The position numbers were made by a program, and so were the translations under genes. This document shows positions 5,457 to 12,876 of a stretch of 28,174 nt of DNA, piece after piece. A model generated the notes under the pieces. That model made no database searches and had not been told where the DNA came from. It saw nothing but the letters and a program-made list of their open reading frames with translations. Where the stretch lies: positions 1-28,174 of IMG/VR virus record IMGVR_UViG_3300036828_000655, one strand, 5' to 3'. How positions within the stretch are numbered: position 1 is the first letter of the stretch; the number at the start of each line of letters is the position of its first letter. Source of the DNA: a virus.

Positions 5457-5705
5457 ATGGCTGTGGCTGCGGACGCAAAGCGACGTGAACGACTCATCGA
5501 TGGGCGCTATATGCGTTGCCCGAGATGTCGCGAAAAGCAGGACATCTTGCGGTATATCCCGATGGGCGTCGTTGAGGAATTCGCTGACGAGACGAACCCG
5601 ATTTACAAGTGTCCGCTCTGCCGTTGGGTCTTCTCGCCCGCCCTCACGCTCGATGAATTCAGAGCGATGGTTGAAGCCTTTCAAACAAGGGATACGGCAT
5701 CGTGA
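5457..5705 (+). CDS. Small zinc-finger protein before head genes, 82 aa
   Basis: Cys21-x2-Cys24 (MRCPRCREKQD) and Cys52-x2-Cys55 (YKCPLCRWVFSP) predict one zinc-binding site, with IPMGVVEEFAD between them. The ATG follows GGTAGGGCGAA. A helix at residues 64-78 (TLDEFRAMVEAF) closes the protein. It is the first gene of the structural module and overlaps the next one by 4 bases (GTGA). Its place before the capsid protease suggests a head-associated or assembly role, but that is from position only. Confidence 0.65.
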   Translation: MAVAADAKRRERLIDGRYMRCPRCREKQDILRYIPMGVVEEFADETNPIYKCPLCRWVFSPALTLDEFRAMVEAFQTRDTAS

Positions 5706-6157
5706 CTGACGCACAGCTACTCGCGGCTCAACGAGCGCGAGAGGATCGCTTGCTTGATGCGGCGATTGATAAAAATCTCGGAGTCTTCTTTGCTGGCGTG
5801 GGAGCAGTCACGCCGGGAGTATCCGAAGCGGAAACAGTTGGCCCAGACGCGCGGCACAAGCTTCGTGGCCTGCTTCGCTATTACGCGAAGAAGGATCATC
5901 CATTTACTGCTTGTGTCTCCGACAATATGAAGCGCTTCGGCCCCAATCGCACGGAGCGCGTGTGCGCCACGCTCAAGGACATAATTCGAGGCACGACACA
6001 TTGGCGCGGCCATCCAGAACTCGACCACGGAGCGCCGGGTGCTGTTGTCGCTTCGAATGCGCCTGCGATCGATGAGGAAGTGGCACAGCTTCTACTCAGT
6101 CTCAGCGAGTCGGATCTCGAAATTCTTTTCTCTGACGCACAGGAGGCGGTGGCATGA
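5702..6157 (+). CDS. Head-module protein with conserved-looking Cys motif, 151 aa
   Basis: GTG start in a 4-base overlap with the zinc-finger gene. The centre has the stretch YYAKKDHPFTACVSDN, then ERVCATLKDIIRGTTHWRGH (about residues 60-102). I recall similar HPF..C / VC..LKD / G.T.WR stretches in phage proteins near or within head maturation proteases, but I cannot name the family. The N-terminal 30 residues are helical. The C-terminal 30 residues are acidic and Leu-rich (EEVAQLLLSLSESDLEILFS). It overlaps the protease gene by 4 bases, so the two are probably made together. Confidence 0.55.
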   Translation: MTDAQLLAAQRAREDRLLDAAIDKNLGVFFAGVGAVTPGVSEAETVGPDARHKLRGLLRYYAKKDHPFTACVSDNMKRFGPNRTERVCATLKDIIRGTTHWRGHPELDHGAPGAVVASNAPAIDEEVAQLLLSLSESDLEILFSDAQEAVA

Positions 6158-8043
6158 ATTTCGACAACGGCATCGATTACGTCGGCATGTTTCTTTTCAA
6201 AGCTGTGCCTACTGATCCAACCGATTTGATTCCAGCCGAAGATCCATACGCCGGATATGCCGAGGCACCTCCTGCGATTTCTGGATACCGGGATGCAAAT
6301 GTCGCAGGCATGGCGTGTTGGAATTGCGCCCACTTCACGGCCATTGATGACGCCGACAACGATGGAATTATTGATGGCATTTGCGATTTGTTCGAGGCAA
6401 AGGCCGATGGCAATTGCACATGCGATCGATTCACGGCACACGCTGATCTGCTTCGTCAAGCGCCACACACATCATTTCCGGAGGACATGAGAAATCAAAA
6501 GCTCGATCAGCAGGAAATGGCAGCATACGGTCCGAGCATGACGATGATGTCGTATTCGGATAAGTCTTCTCTCGGCGCTTTGAATTTTGCTGGGGGCGAC
6601 GCCGAGGAAGAGGATGGCCTGATTTGGAAGGACATCCTTCGTACAGGTAAATGGACGCACACGCCGACGAGCAAGGGTGTCGTCAAAAAGCAACTACAAA
6701 TCATTCGCGATGGTGATAGCGATCCGACTGCCGGGGTCATTTCGTTGTCGGAGCTATATAAAAATTTCGATGAGGGCGCAGTTCCATACGTAACGGTGCC
6801 TCTCTCGGATGATCAAGAAGACCACAAGAACATCGCCCGTTTGAATACGGGCTTCGTTCGAAAGCTCCAATTGATCGATCGCGATGGTGAAAGTGTCCTG
6901 CGTGCTGGAATTGATTTCACAGAGCCGGATGTCAAGGGGAAGGTTCTGCGAGGAACAATTCCAGATGTCAGCGCAGGCATCCCCTTCAACGTGATCAGGC
7001 GTTCCGATAACCGTGTTTTCAATACGGTGCTCGATCACGTTTGTCTGACTCGAAAGCCATTCGTGGAAAAGCTTGTTCCATTTGGCATCGCCGCTGCCGA
7101 TGGTGATGAGCTTCCAGTCGAATCCTTCGAGCCGGAAACGGAGGCGGAGTCAAATCCGCCGGAGCCACCTACTCCCTCCGAGCCGGAGCCTGCTCGACCA
7201 GCAGCTTCGCCTCCGTCATCTTTGTCGTTCCGTCAGCAGATCGAAGAAATTCGAAATGCGCTGACGACTCAGCTTCGACTTGGCCCCGACTATGAAGTGG
7301 AGGACATAACCGGAACAGTCGCAACGATCGTTCACAAAATCTCAGGGGCAAAATGGAAGGTCGGATTCAGGCTCACCGAGCAAGAAGACATTCCAATTCG
7401 TGTCGCTGAGGTTGAGAGTTGGGAGATGATCGAGCCGCAACCCGCAGCGGGCGAGGCCGAAGAGGTAGTTGCTGCTTCTAATTCTCCCAAGATCGATGAA
7501 TTGCAACGTGCAAGAGAACTGCGCGAGCTTCGACTCTCGCAGCCAACCAGACGAACAGGAGGAATTCAAATGTCCACACTGTCGCTGGATGGTGTTGAGC
7601 TTTCGGCTTTGCCGGACGACGCTCGCGCCCGAATCCAGTCGATCGTTGACGAGAACGCCAATTTGCGGCGCGAGGGTCGCGAGACAAAGGCCGATGATCG
7701 GATCGAGGAATTGAAGACGATTCCAGGTCTGAATCTTTCGGATCGGCCTGGTGCTCTCAAGCTCTACCGACAGGTGATGCTTTCGGACGATGGCGGTCCA
7801 GCGGTCATCCTATTTTCAGAGGGTGACGAGGATAAAAAGGAGCCGATCACGGCCCTTGCAATTCTCGACCGCTTCATCGATGGTCTGAAAGGTGCCGGTG
7901 ACGTGCAACTTTCGGATCAGCATTTCGCGTCCGGAAATGACACCAAGCCGCCGACGAACGCTGAGGGGGAAAAGAAGCCGCTCGAAGAGCGTGTGGAAGA
8001 GTCCAAGCAAGCGCTCTACGGCAAGCGCACCCATCGGAAGTAG
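6154..8043 (+). CDS. Capsid maturation protease-scaffold fusion
   Basis: 629 residues in three parts. Residues 50-95 hold a Cys cluster (Cys55, 58, 77, 88, 90) with an aspartate-rich loop inside it (DDADNDGIID). Residues about 150-310 resemble the Mu gpI-like and related prohead protease fold: HKNIARLNTGFVRKLQL, DVSAGIPFNVI, LDHVCLTRKPF. His224, Ser273 and His295 are candidate catalytic residues by position only. A Pro/Glu-rich linker (about 330-360) leads to a variable region and, from Met473, a scaffold-like helical domain. Such proteases normally cut the scaffold and capsid during head maturation, often removing themselves. The gene precedes the decoration and capsid genes, as expected. 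Confidence 0.7.
   Translation: MNFDNGIDYVGMFLFKAVPTDPTDLIPAEDPYAGYAEAPPAISGYRDANVAGMACWNCAHFTAIDDADNDGIIDGICDLFEAKADGNCTCDRFTAHADLLRQAPHTSFPEDMRNQKLDQQEMAAYGPSMTMMSYSDKSSLGALNFAGGDAEEEDGLIWKDILRTGKWTHTPTSKGVVKKQLQIIRDGDSDPTAGVISLSELYKNFDEGAVPYVTVPLSDDQEDHKNIARLNTGFVRKLQLIDRDGESVLRAGIDFTEPDVKGKVLRGTIPDVSAGIPFNVIRRSDNRVFNTVLDHVCLTRKPFVEKLVPFGIAAADGDELPVESFEPETEAESNPPEPPTPSEPEPARPAASPPSSLSFRQQIEEIRNALTTQLRLGPDYEVEDITGTVATIVHKISGAKWKVGFRLTEQEDIPIRVAEVESWEMIEPQPAAGEAEEVVAASNSPKIDELQRARELRELRLSQPTRRTGGIQMSTLSLDGVELSALPDDARARIQSIVDENANLRREGRETKADDRIEELKTIPGLNLSDRPGALKLYRQVMLSDDGGPAVILFSEGDEDKKEPITALAILDRFIDGLKGAGDVQLSDQHFASGNDTKPPTNAEGEKKPLEERVEESKQALYGKRTHRK
7557..7563 (+). promoter_or_regulatory. 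Internal ribosome binding site for the scaffold
   Basis: AGGAGGA lies six bases before the in-frame ATG at 7570, inside the protease-scaffold gene. In-frame codons around it encode RRTGGIQM, an unremarkable linker, so the sequence is probably kept for translation initiation. Confidence 0.7.
7570..8043 (+). CDS. Scaffold protein from in-frame internal start
   Basis: Met473 of the fusion protein is preceded by AGGAGGA with six bases of spacing, as strong a ribosome binding site as any in the window, in the middle of an open reading frame. Starting there gives a 157-residue acidic protein (MSTLSLDGVELSALPDDARA onward) with helices around residues 15-55 and 125-150 and a Pro-rich, disordered part before the last helix. 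Lambda makes its scaffold Nu3 from an internal start within the protease gene C, and the same layout is inferred here. The short form would be made in excess of the protease. Confidence 0.7.
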   Translation: MSTLSLDGVELSALPDDARARIQSIVDENANLRREGRETKADDRIEELKTIPGLNLSDRPGALKLYRQVMLSDDGGPAVILFSEGDEDKKEPITALAILDRFIDGLKGAGDVQLSDQHFASGNDTKPPTNAEGEKKPLEERVEESKQALYGKRTHRK

Positions 8044-8060
8044 AAAGGAGGCTGTTCTAA

Positions 8061-8798
8061 ATGCCATTTGGCGTTCAACGCGGGTGGATGCGCTATGCCC
8101 TTCCGCGTCCCGAAATCCTCGCATATCCGCTGAGCACGAATGTCATCGACTCAGTTGTGCTCAATTCGGGTGGAGTTGCACCCGATGCGAGCGGGCCGTA
8201 TATGTTGCGGCGTTATTTGGTAGCGGGCACTCCGCTGTCAAAGCGCACCGACAATACATACGAGCAGTACACCGGAGCTACCGATGTTGCGGCTGGCTCT
8301 GTATGGACTCTGACGATGGTGGGACCGCCCACGGGTGGAACCTTCGCCGTTTCGGTGCATACGACAACAGGTGGTCAGCAGACCACACCACAGCAGCCGT
8401 TCAACGTCTCGGCGGCTACATTGCAAGCGGCAATTATTGCGCTTTCAAATGTAGGCGCAGCCGGTGTCACGGTGACGCTCTCCGGAAACGTCTACACACT
8501 GACATTTGCTTCGACGGTGGCCGAGGTGGACAACATCACGGTTGACGCTTCGCAGTTGACCGGACCCGGAAATCAAGATGTCGTTCCAAAAGAGACGACA
8601 CAAGAGCAGACGGCAGGCGCTCAGAACGTCGCCGGAATTCTGTTCGATACGGTGGAATTTGCAGACGGCTCCGAGCTTTCAGACGAGCCGGTTGCAATGC
8701 TCCGCCGTAACGTTTCATTCCAAGCAGCCAAGATCGTCGGATTTGTCGCGAATCAGTCGGCAATTACGACGGCACTGTCAACCTGCGAATTTGTCTAG
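8061..8798 (+). CDS. Head decoration protein with inserted beta module
   Basis: 245 residues. The outer parts fit lambda gpD-type decoration proteins: YMLRRYLVAGTPLSKR (48-62) and AGILFDTVEFADGSE to PVAMLRRNVSFQAAKIVGF (191-228). Residues about 80-182 are an extra beta-rich module (GGTFAVSVHTTTGG, AATLQAAIIALSNVGAAGVT, then YTLTFAS) that also appears in the tail tube protein. Decoration proteins sit on the outside of the shell and stabilise it, so the insertion would be displayed on the capsid surface. An AGGAGG site precedes the ATG. The gene lies directly between scaffold and capsid genes, the usual place for gpD. Confidence 0.7.
   Translation: MPFGVQRGWMRYALPRPEILAYPLSTNVIDSVVLNSGGVAPDASGPYMLRRYLVAGTPLSKRTDNTYEQYTGATDVAAGSVWTLTMVGPPTGGTFAVSVHTTTGGQQTTPQQPFNVSAATLQAAIIALSNVGAAGVTVTLSGNVYTLTFASTVAEVDNITVDASQLTGPGNQDVVPKETTQEQTAGAQNVAGILFDTVEFADGSELSDEPVAMLRRNVSFQAAKIVGFVANQSAITTALSTCEFV
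8298..8606 (+). repeat. Inserted beta module, copy in decoration protein
   Basis: Encodes residues about 80-182 of the decoration protein. It shares a pattern with the copy in the tail tube protein: G-T-F-x-(V/L)-x-V, then S/A-A-A-x-(L/I)-Q-A-A-(I/L)-x-A-L-S-x-V-G, then T-F-x-x-x-x-A, V-D-x-x-x-L. The likeness is at protein level; the DNA is diverged. Boundaries are estimated from where gpD-like sequence stops and resumes. Confidence 0.6.
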
Positions 8799-8808
8799 GA
8801 GGTGAGAA

Positions 8809-9864
8809 ATGCCACTATTTGATATTTATGACCAGGCGGTTCTCACCGAGCTAGTCAATCAGCCGGTTGACACGGCTCTTGAAGCCGCACCATTCCTGGG
8901 TGAGACGATTGCTCCGGCAGTCGATCAGGAAAGCCGCATGGCTCGAATGGATATTGGACGACAGTATTCATTCGGCATCGGGCAATTCAAGGCACCGAAC
9001 GCGATGCCTGCGTTGGTCGAGATGCCAGTCACAGAGCGCAGGGAAGCGCTAATCGAGATGGCCCAATTGGAAGAGATGCACCGCATCAATTCCGAGCAAT
9101 GGCTGAGGCTGAATTCGTCAGATGAATTCATTGCCAACGCTGAGGGCCTCGATGTCGTGTCTCGTGGTCAAGTGCTTCGTCGCCGGTTGGAGCGTCTGAC
9201 CGAGTGGATGCGCTGGCAAGCATTCGTAAATGGAAGTGTGACGATCGTGTATCCACGCACGAACGCTCAGATTTTCATTGACTACGGATTCCTGCCGGGT
9301 CACATGCCAGTGTCGGGAACGCTATGGAGCGATCTCGTCAACTCAGATCCCGTCGCGGATTTGGAAGCTTGGCAGCTTCAACTCGCGAACGATGCCGGTT
9401 TCTTGGGGTTGAATATCCACCTCACCTCCAAGACAGCCAAGTTGATCCTCACAAATCAGAAGCTCAAGACGTATTTCAACGTGCCGACCGGGACTCCGTT
9501 CCGTGCCACGTTGGAGCAAGTCTCACAGCTTCTCGCTGTGGGTACGCAATTTGTCGTTCACGATGCTGGTTTCCGTCCGATGGCATCCGGTGCGTCCCGT
9601 TCGGAGGCCGCGCACACGCGCTACCTGCCGAATTACAAGGTGCTCATCACGACGGAGTACAACATCGAGGGTGAGCCGATTGCGGACACCCTCAACGGCC
9701 AGGTGGAAATCGGAACCGACTACAACGAAACCGAAATCCAGCAGGGTCCATCGAGTGAGGTGCTGCTCGACAATATGACCAAGAATCGCTACCTCCGTGA
9801 AGCGGCAGCGAGAATCGTTCGGATCATCCATCCGGAATGCTTCCTCTCCGCCACGGTCGCATAG
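8809..9864 (+). CDS. Major capsid protein, lambda gpE-like
   Basis: 351 residues, the usual length for the gpE family of HK97-fold capsid proteins. It begins MPLFDIYDQAVLTELVNQ. Typical parts are the early FLGETIAPAV segment, the long helix with RLERLTEWMRWQAFVNG, the central NDAGFLGLNIHLTSKTAKLI segment, and the C-terminal EIQQGPSSEVLLDNMT and IVRIIHPECFLSATVA. An AGGAGGTGAGAA ribosome binding region gives a strong start, as expected for the most abundant virion protein. It should form the icosahedral shell after scaffold-directed assembly and proteolysis. Confidence 0.85.
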   Translation: MPLFDIYDQAVLTELVNQPVDTALEAAPFLGETIAPAVDQESRMARMDIGRQYSFGIGQFKAPNAMPALVEMPVTERREALIEMAQLEEMHRINSEQWLRLNSSDEFIANAEGLDVVSRGQVLRRRLERLTEWMRWQAFVNGSVTIVYPRTNAQIFIDYGFLPGHMPVSGTLWSDLVNSDPVADLEAWQLQLANDAGFLGLNIHLTSKTAKLILTNQKLKTYFNVPTGTPFRATLEQVSQLLAVGTQFVVHDAGFRPMASGASRSEAAHTRYLPNYKVLITTEYNIEGEPIADTLNGQVEIGTDYNETEIQQGPSSEVLLDNMTKNRYLREAAARIVRIIHPECFLSATVA

Positions 9865-9882
9865 GAAAGGAGGCGATATAAA

Positions 9883-10548
9883 ATGGAAGCCAGTGAAGAG
9901 AAGCAGGAGAAGCAGGAGCAGAGCGCCGATGTTTATCAGGCGATGAACGATGTCACTCTGCAACGTGTAATTGGACGAACCGGCGGCGGTGATGACGCGG
10001 AGGAAATTACCGAGAGCGTCACTTACCCCGCAGGCAGTGCAGTGCAGGCGAATTCGCTTCCTTCTCATTTGCGTGAGCGGGTCGAAGCGGGTGAGCTAGG
10101 CGGAATGCTTCGTCCACTCTCCGGCGATGAAGCGGAGGCTGCCAAAAACGCTCCGGTTGGCGAGCCGGAGTTCGGCGTATTTGTTGCCGAGCATGAAGCA
10201 GAGGCACATGCGCTCGAACAGTACGGCCATGTTGTCGTGCCCGAGGATCAAGCAATGGAGGCTCAGTCATCCAGCGCTGATTATCAGAGGCAATATCAGC
10301 AGGCCGCAGCGGAGCACGGACTTAGTGACCGTCCGAATTTGGCGGCTACGAATCCGGCAAATCGGGAACGGGTTCCGGATGAAGTGCTCCAAGGTGCAGA
10401 GACGCGCACAGGACTGCCCTACAACCGTGGGCCGGTTGAGGGCGCGACAACCTCCGAAGAGGCTGAGGAAAATTCGGAGGAAGGCGGAGAAGAGCCTACG
10501 CGCCCCGCTCCGCCACAAACCGCTGACCCGCAGACGATAGGCGGTTAG
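9883..10548 (+). CDS. Acidic, largely disordered protein after capsid gene, 221 aa
   Basis: The start follows AAGGAGG, a very strong site, so the protein may be abundant. The N-terminus is Glu/Gln/Lys-rich (EASEEKQEKQEQSADVYQAM). The middle is Ala/Glu-rich and includes PLSGDEAEAAKN. The end is an acidic, Pro-rich tail. Short structured parts are possible at residues about 25-75 (LQRVIGRTGG, SLPSHLRERVEAGELG). It lies between capsid and connector genes, where small head proteins are usual. I cannot name it; a minor head or head-tail joining accessory protein is a guess from position. Confidence 0.55.
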   Translation: MEASEEKQEKQEQSADVYQAMNDVTLQRVIGRTGGGDDAEEITESVTYPAGSAVQANSLPSHLRERVEAGELGGMLRPLSGDEAEAAKNAPVGEPEFGVFVAEHEAEAHALEQYGHVVVPEDQAMEAQSSSADYQRQYQQAAAEHGLSDRPNLAATNPANRERVPDEVLQGAETRTGLPYNRGPVEGATTSEEAEENSEEGGEEPTRPAPPQTADPQTIGG

Positions 10549-10552
10549 TCGC

Positions 10553-11059
10553 ATGGCGATTCAGGGTGCTGTTGCTGATCGTGTCCGGGCATTGATCCCG
10601 ATTACATACGATGCGCTCGAAAAGGATGATCGAGTTGGTGACAGCACCCTGCAATCGGCAATTGATCTTGCTAAGGAAAATACGGCAGGGATAGTCGTTG
10701 CAAATGCTCAGGAAGAGCTTTATCCAGTAGTCGTCGTTGATTACATCGCGAAGCTCGCGGTAATCGAAATCTCAAATGCGGCGATCGATTATTGGATGAA
10801 TCAAGCGCTGGCCGTGAGCGCTACCGGGACAAATGAGAATTTGTCCTACGTCGATCGAGCGGCTTATGTTGGCAATCTTCGTGCGCAATATATCCAAGAG
10901 ACTCGCGAGAAATATAATCAAGTCGCGAAGATCGTTGGGTATTACATCGATAACGGGGAATCCGTACCGCAGCTTTCGAGCGCGACGATCAACCCGTTCC
11001 ATCTGACACCAAGCCCCGAAGAATTTCCTCGTCCTTACCGGCAGACACAATACTCGTAA
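10553..11059 (+). CDS. Probable head-tail connector (adaptor) protein, 168 aa
   Basis: A mostly helical protein of the size of phage head completion/adaptor proteins. It begins with a helix (MAIQGAVADRVRALIP), followed by a regular helical body (LQSAIDLAKENTAGI, VDYIAKLAVIEISNAAIDYW, LRAQYIQETREKYNQVAKIV) and an extended Pro-rich C-terminus (FHLTPSPEEFPRPYRQTQYS) like the arms that such proteins wrap around neighbours. It sits in the classical slot after the capsid gene. An AGGCGG site lies upstream. The assignment rests on length, helical character and order, not on a diagnostic motif. Confidence 0.5.
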   Translation: MAIQGAVADRVRALIPITYDALEKDDRVGDSTLQSAIDLAKENTAGIVVANAQEELYPVVVVDYIAKLAVIEISNAAIDYWMNQALAVSATGTNENLSYVDRAAYVGNLRAQYIQETREKYNQVAKIVGYYIDNGESVPQLSSATINPFHLTPSPEEFPRPYRQTQYS

Positions 11060-11746
11060 ATGTCATTCACACTTCTCGAAACTTCGGTCGTCGGTCTGGA
11101 AGATTTTCAGCGCGCCGCTTTCTATGTCTTTTTCGAAGGCATGAACAATGCGCTCGCAGTGATCGAGGCATATTGGCAACCGCGTGATCAGACTTTCAAC
11201 GATCGCACCGGGCGTGACATTCCGCCAACGACTCTAGAGCCGTTTCCAAATGATAATTTCCACGAGGGTCACAGACCTTCGCTTGTCAATGGAACGCCAG
11301 AGAATTATCCAAATCTTACGGTCTTCGCCACGCAAGCAGTGCCATCGCCATTTGATCAAGGGCTTGATGTTGAAGATTCTTGGATCGAAACTCTTTTGGT
11401 TGAAGTGATGGTGAAGGGTTCGAATGAGGAAGAGACGAATCGCAGAATTCAGAGAGCTACCGAAGCGGCTGTGATGTGCATTCGCCGTAATATGGGATTG
11501 GGTGGAGCGACCGATGGTTACACCGCTGCCCCCTCTGTTGTAATTTCGGATCTCTTTGCGGTACGTTCGATTTCTCAAGGCGGAGCTTATCCGGGTGAGA
11601 AAGGCTCCGGCGCGCGTTATTTGTGGCAAGGGTCGCAGATCACATTCCGCGTGCAAAAAGAATCCGTTCAACAGCCGTCTGACGGCTCCGACACCTTCGC
11701 TAAGGCGTCAACAGTCGATTATTCGGCGCAAATCGATCAAGGCTAG
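11060..11746 (+). CDS. Probable tail terminator or neck protein, 228 aa
   Basis: The ATG directly follows the connector's TAA, with no clear ribosome binding site, so it is probably coupled. Central features are YPNLTVFATQAVPSP and a strand leading into a helix (ETLLVEVMVKGSNEEETNRR, then RATEAAVMCIRRNMGLGG), the alpha/beta arrangement of tail terminator proteins such as lambda gpU. The protein ends in an acidic, Ser-rich tail. Its place just before the tail tube gene supports a role in closing the tail tube or joining it to the head. Alternatives are other neck proteins. Confidence 0.5.
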   Translation: MSFTLLETSVVGLEDFQRAAFYVFFEGMNNALAVIEAYWQPRDQTFNDRTGRDIPPTTLEPFPNDNFHEGHRPSLVNGTPENYPNLTVFATQAVPSPFDQGLDVEDSWIETLLVEVMVKGSNEEETNRRIQRATEAAVMCIRRNMGLGGATDGYTAAPSVVISDLFAVRSISQGGAYPGEKGSGARYLWQGSQITFRVQKESVQQPSDGSDTFAKASTVDYSAQIDQG

Positions 11747-11761
11747 GAGGAACGGTACTAG

Positions 11762-11803
11762 ATGCCTTCTGCGAAATGTCGGGTAAACAATTCAATGCTG
11801 TAA
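11762..11803 (+). CDS. Possible 13-residue mini-ORF
   Basis: MPSAKCRVNNSML lies between the terminator-like gene and the tail tube gene. AGGAGG stands about 11 bases before its ATG, farther than usual. Its TAA directly precedes the AAGGAGGTGAGC binding site of the tail tube gene, so a ribosome finishing here would be placed at that site. It could be a leader peptide for the tail tube gene or mere chance. Nothing in the peptide suggests a function. Confidence 0.2.
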   Translation: MPSAKCRVNNSML

Positions 11804-11816
11804 GGAGGTGAGCTAA

Positions 11817-12782
11817 ATGTCAATCAGTGCTCCAAGTTCGGCATTCTTCCGAGTCGCGGTAAACGATTCGAGCTTCATTCGAGGCGCGGCCCGTCTCCTT
11901 GCGGCTCCAATCGATCAGCCGATGCCGGATGAAATTGCCGAGGTAGTCACGTTTGCCCCGGTCACTGGACAAAATGATGTCCAGACAGTTTCCGAGGGTG
12001 CTGCCACAAGCGGAACTTTCAAGCTAACGGTGCTTGGGCAGCAAACAGCGGGCATCGCATTTGGTGCTACGGCAGCGGCTATTCAAGCTGCTCTCGTGGC
12101 ACTTTCCACTGTCGGCTCTGGGCAAGTGGTGTGCTCTGGTGGTCCACTGCCAACCACGCCGGTCGTTTGCACTTTTCAAGGCACGTTGGCAAAAACCGTT
12201 GTGCCGACGATGAGTGTTGACAATACGGCTTTGGTCGGTGGCAATGTGTCGGTGGCACATACCACGCCAGGTGGTCCGGATCTGAACATTTACGATGCGA
12301 TGCCAGGATGGAGTGATCTCGGTGCGACCAAGAACGGGATCACAATTACCATCAACAACACGGAAGAGACATTCGATATCGATCAGCAGCTTTCGATCAT
12401 CGGATCTCAGCCGGTCAGTTGGACGGTGACAGTCGGAACGTCTCTCGCGGAAGTCACGCCACAGAGAATGCAAGTCGCGTGGGAGGGTTCGGATATCAGC
12501 ATCGACACTACTCCCACGGCTGGACCTGAATTGGAAATCGGATTCGGTGCTCCGAACTTCTATATTCAGCGTCGGCTTGCCGTTCTCTATCAGCGTCCGA
12601 GCAAGAAGATCCGGGCATTCTTTTTCCGGATCACGCAGCGGTCGCCTGCGGAATCGGCGTTGGCGTTCAACAAGACAGGCGAGCAGCAGTCAATTCCAGT
12701 GGTGTTCAACTGCATCGCGGACAATACGATCACCGATGTCCTCAAGCAGTTCTTCATCATTCGGGATCAAGCAACGACGTAG
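11817..12782 (+). CDS. Major tail tube protein with inserted beta module
   Basis: 321 residues. The tail tube signature is MPGWSDLGATKNGITITIN followed by FDIDQQLSIIGSQPVSW, LAEVTPQRMQVAWEG, and the C-terminal pair FFFRITQRSPAES and SIPVVFNCIADNT (from about residue 160). Near the N-terminus, residues about 48-154 are an extra module (SGTFKLTVLGQQTAG, AAAIQAALVALSTVG, VVCTFQGTLAK) also found in the decoration protein. A strong AAGGAGG site precedes the ATG. Tube proteins stack as hexameric rings, so the module would be repeated along the tail surface. A terminator-like hairpin follows the gene. Confidence 0.8.
   Translation: MSISAPSSAFFRVAVNDSSFIRGAARLLAAPIDQPMPDEIAEVVTFAPVTGQNDVQTVSEGAATSGTFKLTVLGQQTAGIAFGATAAAIQAALVALSTVGSGQVVCSGGPLPTTPVVCTFQGTLAKTVVPTMSVDNTALVGGNVSVAHTTPGGPDLNIYDAMPGWSDLGATKNGITITINNTEETFDIDQQLSIIGSQPVSWTVTVGTSLAEVTPQRMQVAWEGSDISIDTTPTAGPELEIGFGAPNFYIQRRLAVLYQRPSKKIRAFFFRITQRSPAESALAFNKTGEQQSIPVVFNCIADNTITDVLKQFFIIRDQATT
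11958..12278 (+). repeat. Inserted beta module, copy in tail tube protein
   Basis: Encodes residues about 48-154 of the tail tube protein, between the N-terminal arm and the GWSDLG tube core. It shares the G-T-F, I-Q-A-A-L-V-A-L-S-T-V-G and T-F landmarks with the module in the decoration protein. Sequences of this type recur in structural proteins of other phages, as far as I recall, but I cannot name a Pfam family. Confidence 0.6.
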
Positions 12783-12806
12783 CAGTTCAAAAAACTAAAT
12801 ATTGTG

Positions 12807-12840
12807 CCGGAGTGACGTAACGCGGCTCCGGACATTCCGG
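12807..12840 (+). promoter_or_regulatory. Two mutually exclusive small hairpins
   Basis: CCGGAG (12807-12812) pairs with CTCCGG (12826-12831). Alternatively CCGGA (12828-12832) pairs with TCCGG (12836-12840) around a three-base loop. The two structures share bases, so only one can form at a time. CCGGAG also recurs at 12878-12883 and CTCCGG at 12916-12921 in the larger hairpin downstream, allowing longer-range alternatives. This could be an attenuator-like arrangement or processing site. No known riboswitch was recognised. Confidence 0.35.
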
Positions 12841-12876
12841 CCACTAAATAGGGTCACGGGGTCAACTTGCACAATC

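Noticed and set aside
5896-6468. Reverse-strand ORF of 190 codons
   Set aside because: Antisense to the head-module protein and protease starts. Its composition is that of a complement frame, and a single-gene strand switch inside tightly overlapping genes is unlikely.
7892-8545. + strand ORF of 217 codons spanning the protease/decoration border
   Set aside because: It overlaps two well-supported structural genes in another frame. Its translation is rich in Cys, Arg and His with no domain pattern.
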